A stretch of DNA of 51,340 nt, taken from NCBI GenBank assembly GCA_023663915.1, contig JAMPGN010000005.1, positions 1 through 51,340 of the forward strand, written 5' to 3'. Shown here one piece after another: positions 51,078 to 51,340 of this stretch. Numbering within the stretch: position 1 is the first letter of the stretch; the number at the start of each line of letters is the position of its first letter. The position numbers and the translations under genes are program-made. The DNA comes from Eubacterium sp. (GTDB lineage Bacteria > Bacillota_A > Clostridia > Lachnospirales > Lachnospiraceae). The notes beneath the pieces were generated by a model. The model saw only the letters and a program-made list of their open reading frames with translations. It ran no database searches and was not told where the DNA came from.

Positions 51078-51180
51078 AGCAGGACAGCCGGAAGGTAGAG
51101 TGCGCTACCCGTCCCGGCGATTTATAGTTGACTAAGAATAGCCGTCTACTTTCTCAGGAGCAGGACGGCTATTTCTTATT
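51078..51180 (+). ncRNA. Candidate antitoxin RNA of a type I toxin-antitoxin system
   Basis: From the predicted start the RNA would hold a hairpin (GCCGG.../...CCGGC enclosing GGTAG/CTACC, about 51089-51120). It ends at a 10-bp terminator stem AATAGCCGTC (51137-51146) with GACGGCTATT (51164-51173), followed by TCTTATTTTT. It would overlap the 3' end of the toxin message by base pairing, as ratA does for txpA. Ends are predicted, not measured. Confidence 0.5.
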
Positions 51181-51252
51181 TTTCAAATTCAGAATGGCTG
51201 CGATCAGTAAAGCAATGTTCACAATTAGACTCAATTCCTCATATGTACTCAT
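51169..51252 (-). CDS. TxpA/holin-like type I toxin peptide (27 aa)
   Basis: ATG at 51252 follows GGAAGGTGGTGATTATT and encodes MSTYEELSLIVNIALLIAAI followed by LNLKNKK. The MSTYE start, one membrane helix and a short basic tail are the pattern of the putative holin-like toxin family that includes Bacillus TxpA and BsrG. Such peptides insert in the membrane and depolarise it when not silenced by an antisense RNA. A -10 TATAAT for this strand lies at 51321-51326, giving a leader of about 60 nt. The frame is very short, but the sequence match, ribosome-binding site and antisense promoter agree. Confidence 0.75.
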   Translation of the reverse strand: MSTYEELSLIVNIALLIAAILNLKNKK

Positions 51253-51320
51253 AATAATCACCACCTTCCATAGGACTCGGAATGGGTGAGAGCACGTCCC
51301 CCGGCTGCCCGGATAAGCAT

Positions 51321-51326
51321 ATTATA
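51321..51326 (-). promoter_or_regulatory. -10 element of the toxin promoter
   Basis: A perfect minus-strand TATAAT; the matching -35 would fall at or beyond the window edge and cannot be judged. Confidence 0.4.
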
Positions 51327-51340
51327 TTGTCATGGATCAA

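Overview
The window looks like a chromosomal segment of a gut-type Lachnospiraceae bacterium (Firmicutes, Clostridia). The basis is the Gram-positive style of the ribosome-binding sites, the lipoprotein signal of the sugar-binding protein, the tandem hybrid histidine kinases, the XRE regulator with four membrane helices, the FtsX/ABC pair and a TxpA-like mini-toxin. The genus cannot be read from the sequence alone.

Layout. (1) 1-601: 5' part of an AlbA_2/Schlafen-type gene, cut by the window edge. (2) 710-9097: an AraC regulator divergent from a sugar ABC import operon (two-domain ATPase, permease, lipoprotein binding protein, second permease). The operon ends in a large cytoplasmic beta-helix protein and a terminator. 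(3) 9240-12184: a lone MNT nucleotidyltransferase with a 17-codon remnant of a possible HEPN partner, then two PLP enzymes of sulfur amino acid metabolism. The first of these to be transcribed has a sigma-A promoter and a perfect palindromic operator. (4) 12676-18727: gltB-gltD, NADPH glutamate synthase. The gap between metB-like and gltB holds a roughly 230-bp imperfect palindrome belonging to a dispersed repeat family. (5) 18961-26318: a six-gene minus-strand operon (SDR, MalQ-type glucanotransferase, NAD-dependent sugar epimerase/dehydratase, glycosyltransferase-like protein, class III aminotransferase, SPASM-like radical SAM enzyme). It reads like a small biosynthetic cluster for an amino-sugar or aminoglycoside-like product. 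An unknown protein lies upstream.

(6) 27669-29246: a two-TM potassium channel with a Rossmann/RCK-like region and a C-terminal RyR domain. (7) 29374-40504: a phosphorelay block of two membrane hybrid kinases, an HPt protein, an HD-GYP response regulator (c-di-GMP phosphodiesterase type) and a soluble hybrid kinase with three PAS domains. (8) 40796-44899: an XRE/4-TM regulator with an FtsX-type permease and its ATPase. (9) 45071-48071: an overlapping ATPase/TPR gene pair that may be a split STAND-like sensor or conflict module. (10) 48198-51014: an EvgS/BvgS-like hybrid kinase with two periplasmic-binding-type sensor domains. (11) 51043-51326: a compact type I toxin-antitoxin locus made of a 27-aa hydrophobic peptide and a convergent antisense RNA.

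The observations most worth a second look are the biosynthetic operon, the ATPase/TPR pair, the RyR potassium channel, the dispersed inverted repeat with two identical AUGGAU hexaloops, and the unannotated toxin-antitoxin locus. Start codons were re-chosen wherever a Shine-Dalgarno sequence decided between candidates. All family assignments are by eye; no database search was run.
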